Shown here: piece after piece, positions 25,083-25,728 of the stretch | Position numbering within the stretch: position 1 is the stretch's first letter | Layout: each line of letters starts with the position of its first letter | Assembly (NCBI GenBank): GCA_030019485.1 | Contig: JASEEW010000004.1 | Span: forward strand, 1-25,728 | Source of the DNA: Thermoplasmatales archaeon | GTDB lineage: Archaea; Thermoplasmatota; JASEFT01; JAUWIS01 | Direction: 5' to 3' | Length of the DNA stretch: 25,728 bases | Made by a program: the position numbers and the translations under genes | Notes under the pieces: generated by a model | The model's database searches: none | What the model was told of the DNA's origin: nothing | The model's input: the letters and a program-made list of their open reading frames with translations, nothing else

Positions 25083-25728
25083 GAATTTTCGATTCAGCAG
25101 TATTATGCATATCCCTAAAACAGCAAGAAGAACTGCGGTCTCAAACCCGGGTATAATACCTGGTTTCCCCTTTTTCTCCTGATATGTTACTATTATCATA
25201 TCTGTTCCCGTGTTGTCGGCTTTATCTATCCCTCTGACATATAATGTATTATCCCCTTTTGATAATGTGAATGTGTGCTGTGTATTTGTGCTGACATTCA
25301 CCCAGTTTACCCCATCCGTGCTGATCTCATAAAACCGAACATTTTCTGATGCCGACCATGACATTGTGAAAGAGGATTTACTTGTTGTCTGACTAGATTC
25401 TGTTATTGTTATAGTTGGTGCAGTCTTATCAATAACAAATGTGATTGTTTTGTTTGCGTTGTTTCCTGCCTTATCAACTGCCTGAACAACAAGCATGTAA
25501 GTGTTTTCTGCGCTTACTACAGTGCCGTTTGTGAATGGATTACCGTTTAGTGTGATTGAAGTGGTGTTTAGATTGGTGTCAGTAACATCAACAATAGGCG
25601 CAACATCAGTGTTGTAGTATGCGCCGTCTGTAACACCAGACACTGTTATGGCTGGGCTTGTTTTATCGATGGTAAATAAAATAGTAACGCTCGCGCTATT
25701 ATTCGCCCTATCCTCCACAGTTATTGTA
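25071..25728 (-). CDS. Ig-like repeat surface protein with PGF-CTERM-like sorting signal (C-terminal part)
   Basis: The gene runs off the right edge, so only the C-terminal 219 or so residues are seen; the frame stays open to the last base. Repeats of the type TIDKTSPAITVSGVTDGAYYNTDVAP and VIDKTAPTITITESSQ are Ig-like modules common in archaeal surface proteins. The end, GIIPGFETAVLLAVLGICIILL then RKF, matches the PGF-CTERM pattern (PGF, a hydrophobic helix, a basic tail) that archaeosortase processes in other archaea. The protein should therefore be anchored at the cell surface. The extreme C-terminus (KFPNP) is encoded inside the heptamer array. Confidence 0.8.
   Translation of the reverse strand, partial: TITVEDRANNSASVTILFTIDKTSPAITVSGVTDGAYYNTDVAPIVDVTDTNLNTTSITLNGNPFTNGTVVSAENTYMLVVQAVDKAGNNANKTITFVIDKTAPTITITESSQTTSKSSFTMSWSASENVRFYEISTDGVNWVNVSTNTQHTFTLSKGDNTLYVRGIDKADNTGTDMIIVTYQEKKGKPGIIPGFETAVLLAVLGICIILLNRKFPNP

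Overview
The window is archaeal. TATA boxes sit about 25-35 bases before many starts, often leaving little or no leader. Pilins carry class III signal peptides, a surface protein ends in a PGF-CTERM-like sorting signal, and small CxxC zinc ribbons are fused to membrane segments. CARDB, FG-GAP and jelly-roll surface proteins together with these ribbons suggest a Thermoplasmata-like euryarchaeon. This placement is an inference.

The dominant content (about 1-25 kb) is a type IV pilus locus of the archaeal Epd/Tad type. The assembly core lies at 19.9-25.0 kb: two tandem, very similar secretion ATPases and two separate T2SSF-type membrane proteins. Upstream are two copies of a substrate module. 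Each has a giant pilin-adhesin (1174 and about 1780 residues), a smaller class III pilin of about 280-290 residues, and an oppositely oriented membrane-anchored surface protein whose cytoplasmic tail is a pair of zinc ribbons. The giant pilins share about 245 N-terminal residues and then diverge: one carries a seven-bladed FG-GAP propeller interrupted by a beta-sandwich insert, the other carries CARDB, amidotransferase-like and jelly-roll domains. I infer a common pilus base with exchangeable heads.

Layout: 1-748, acylphosphatase-like protein with a coiled-coil tail. 774-4745 (minus), MIP18-family Fe-S protein and surface protein A. 4957-9349 (plus), pilin-adhesin A and minor pilin A. 9391-11958 (minus), surface protein B and a stand-alone RAM-domain protein. 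12052-12396, small zinc-ribbon membrane protein. 12402-17750, pilin-adhesin B, whose 3' end is interrupted by an insertion sequence. 17686-19006, the insertion sequence, with 12-bp target duplications, a broken IS4-like transposase and a divergent passenger gene. 19057-25048, minor pilin B, ATPases 1 and 2, and two membrane proteins. 25071 to the right edge (minus), the C-terminal part of an Ig-like PGF-CTERM surface protein.

Non-coding structure is also informative. Palindromic elements built of degenerate heptamers (AGNRGTY on one arm, the complement on the other) lie at 4787-4923 and 24062-24161, each flanked by a 10-bp direct repeat. A one-armed array lies at 25055-25082. The flanking repeats suggest mobile elements; one appears to have split two formerly adjacent operon genes.
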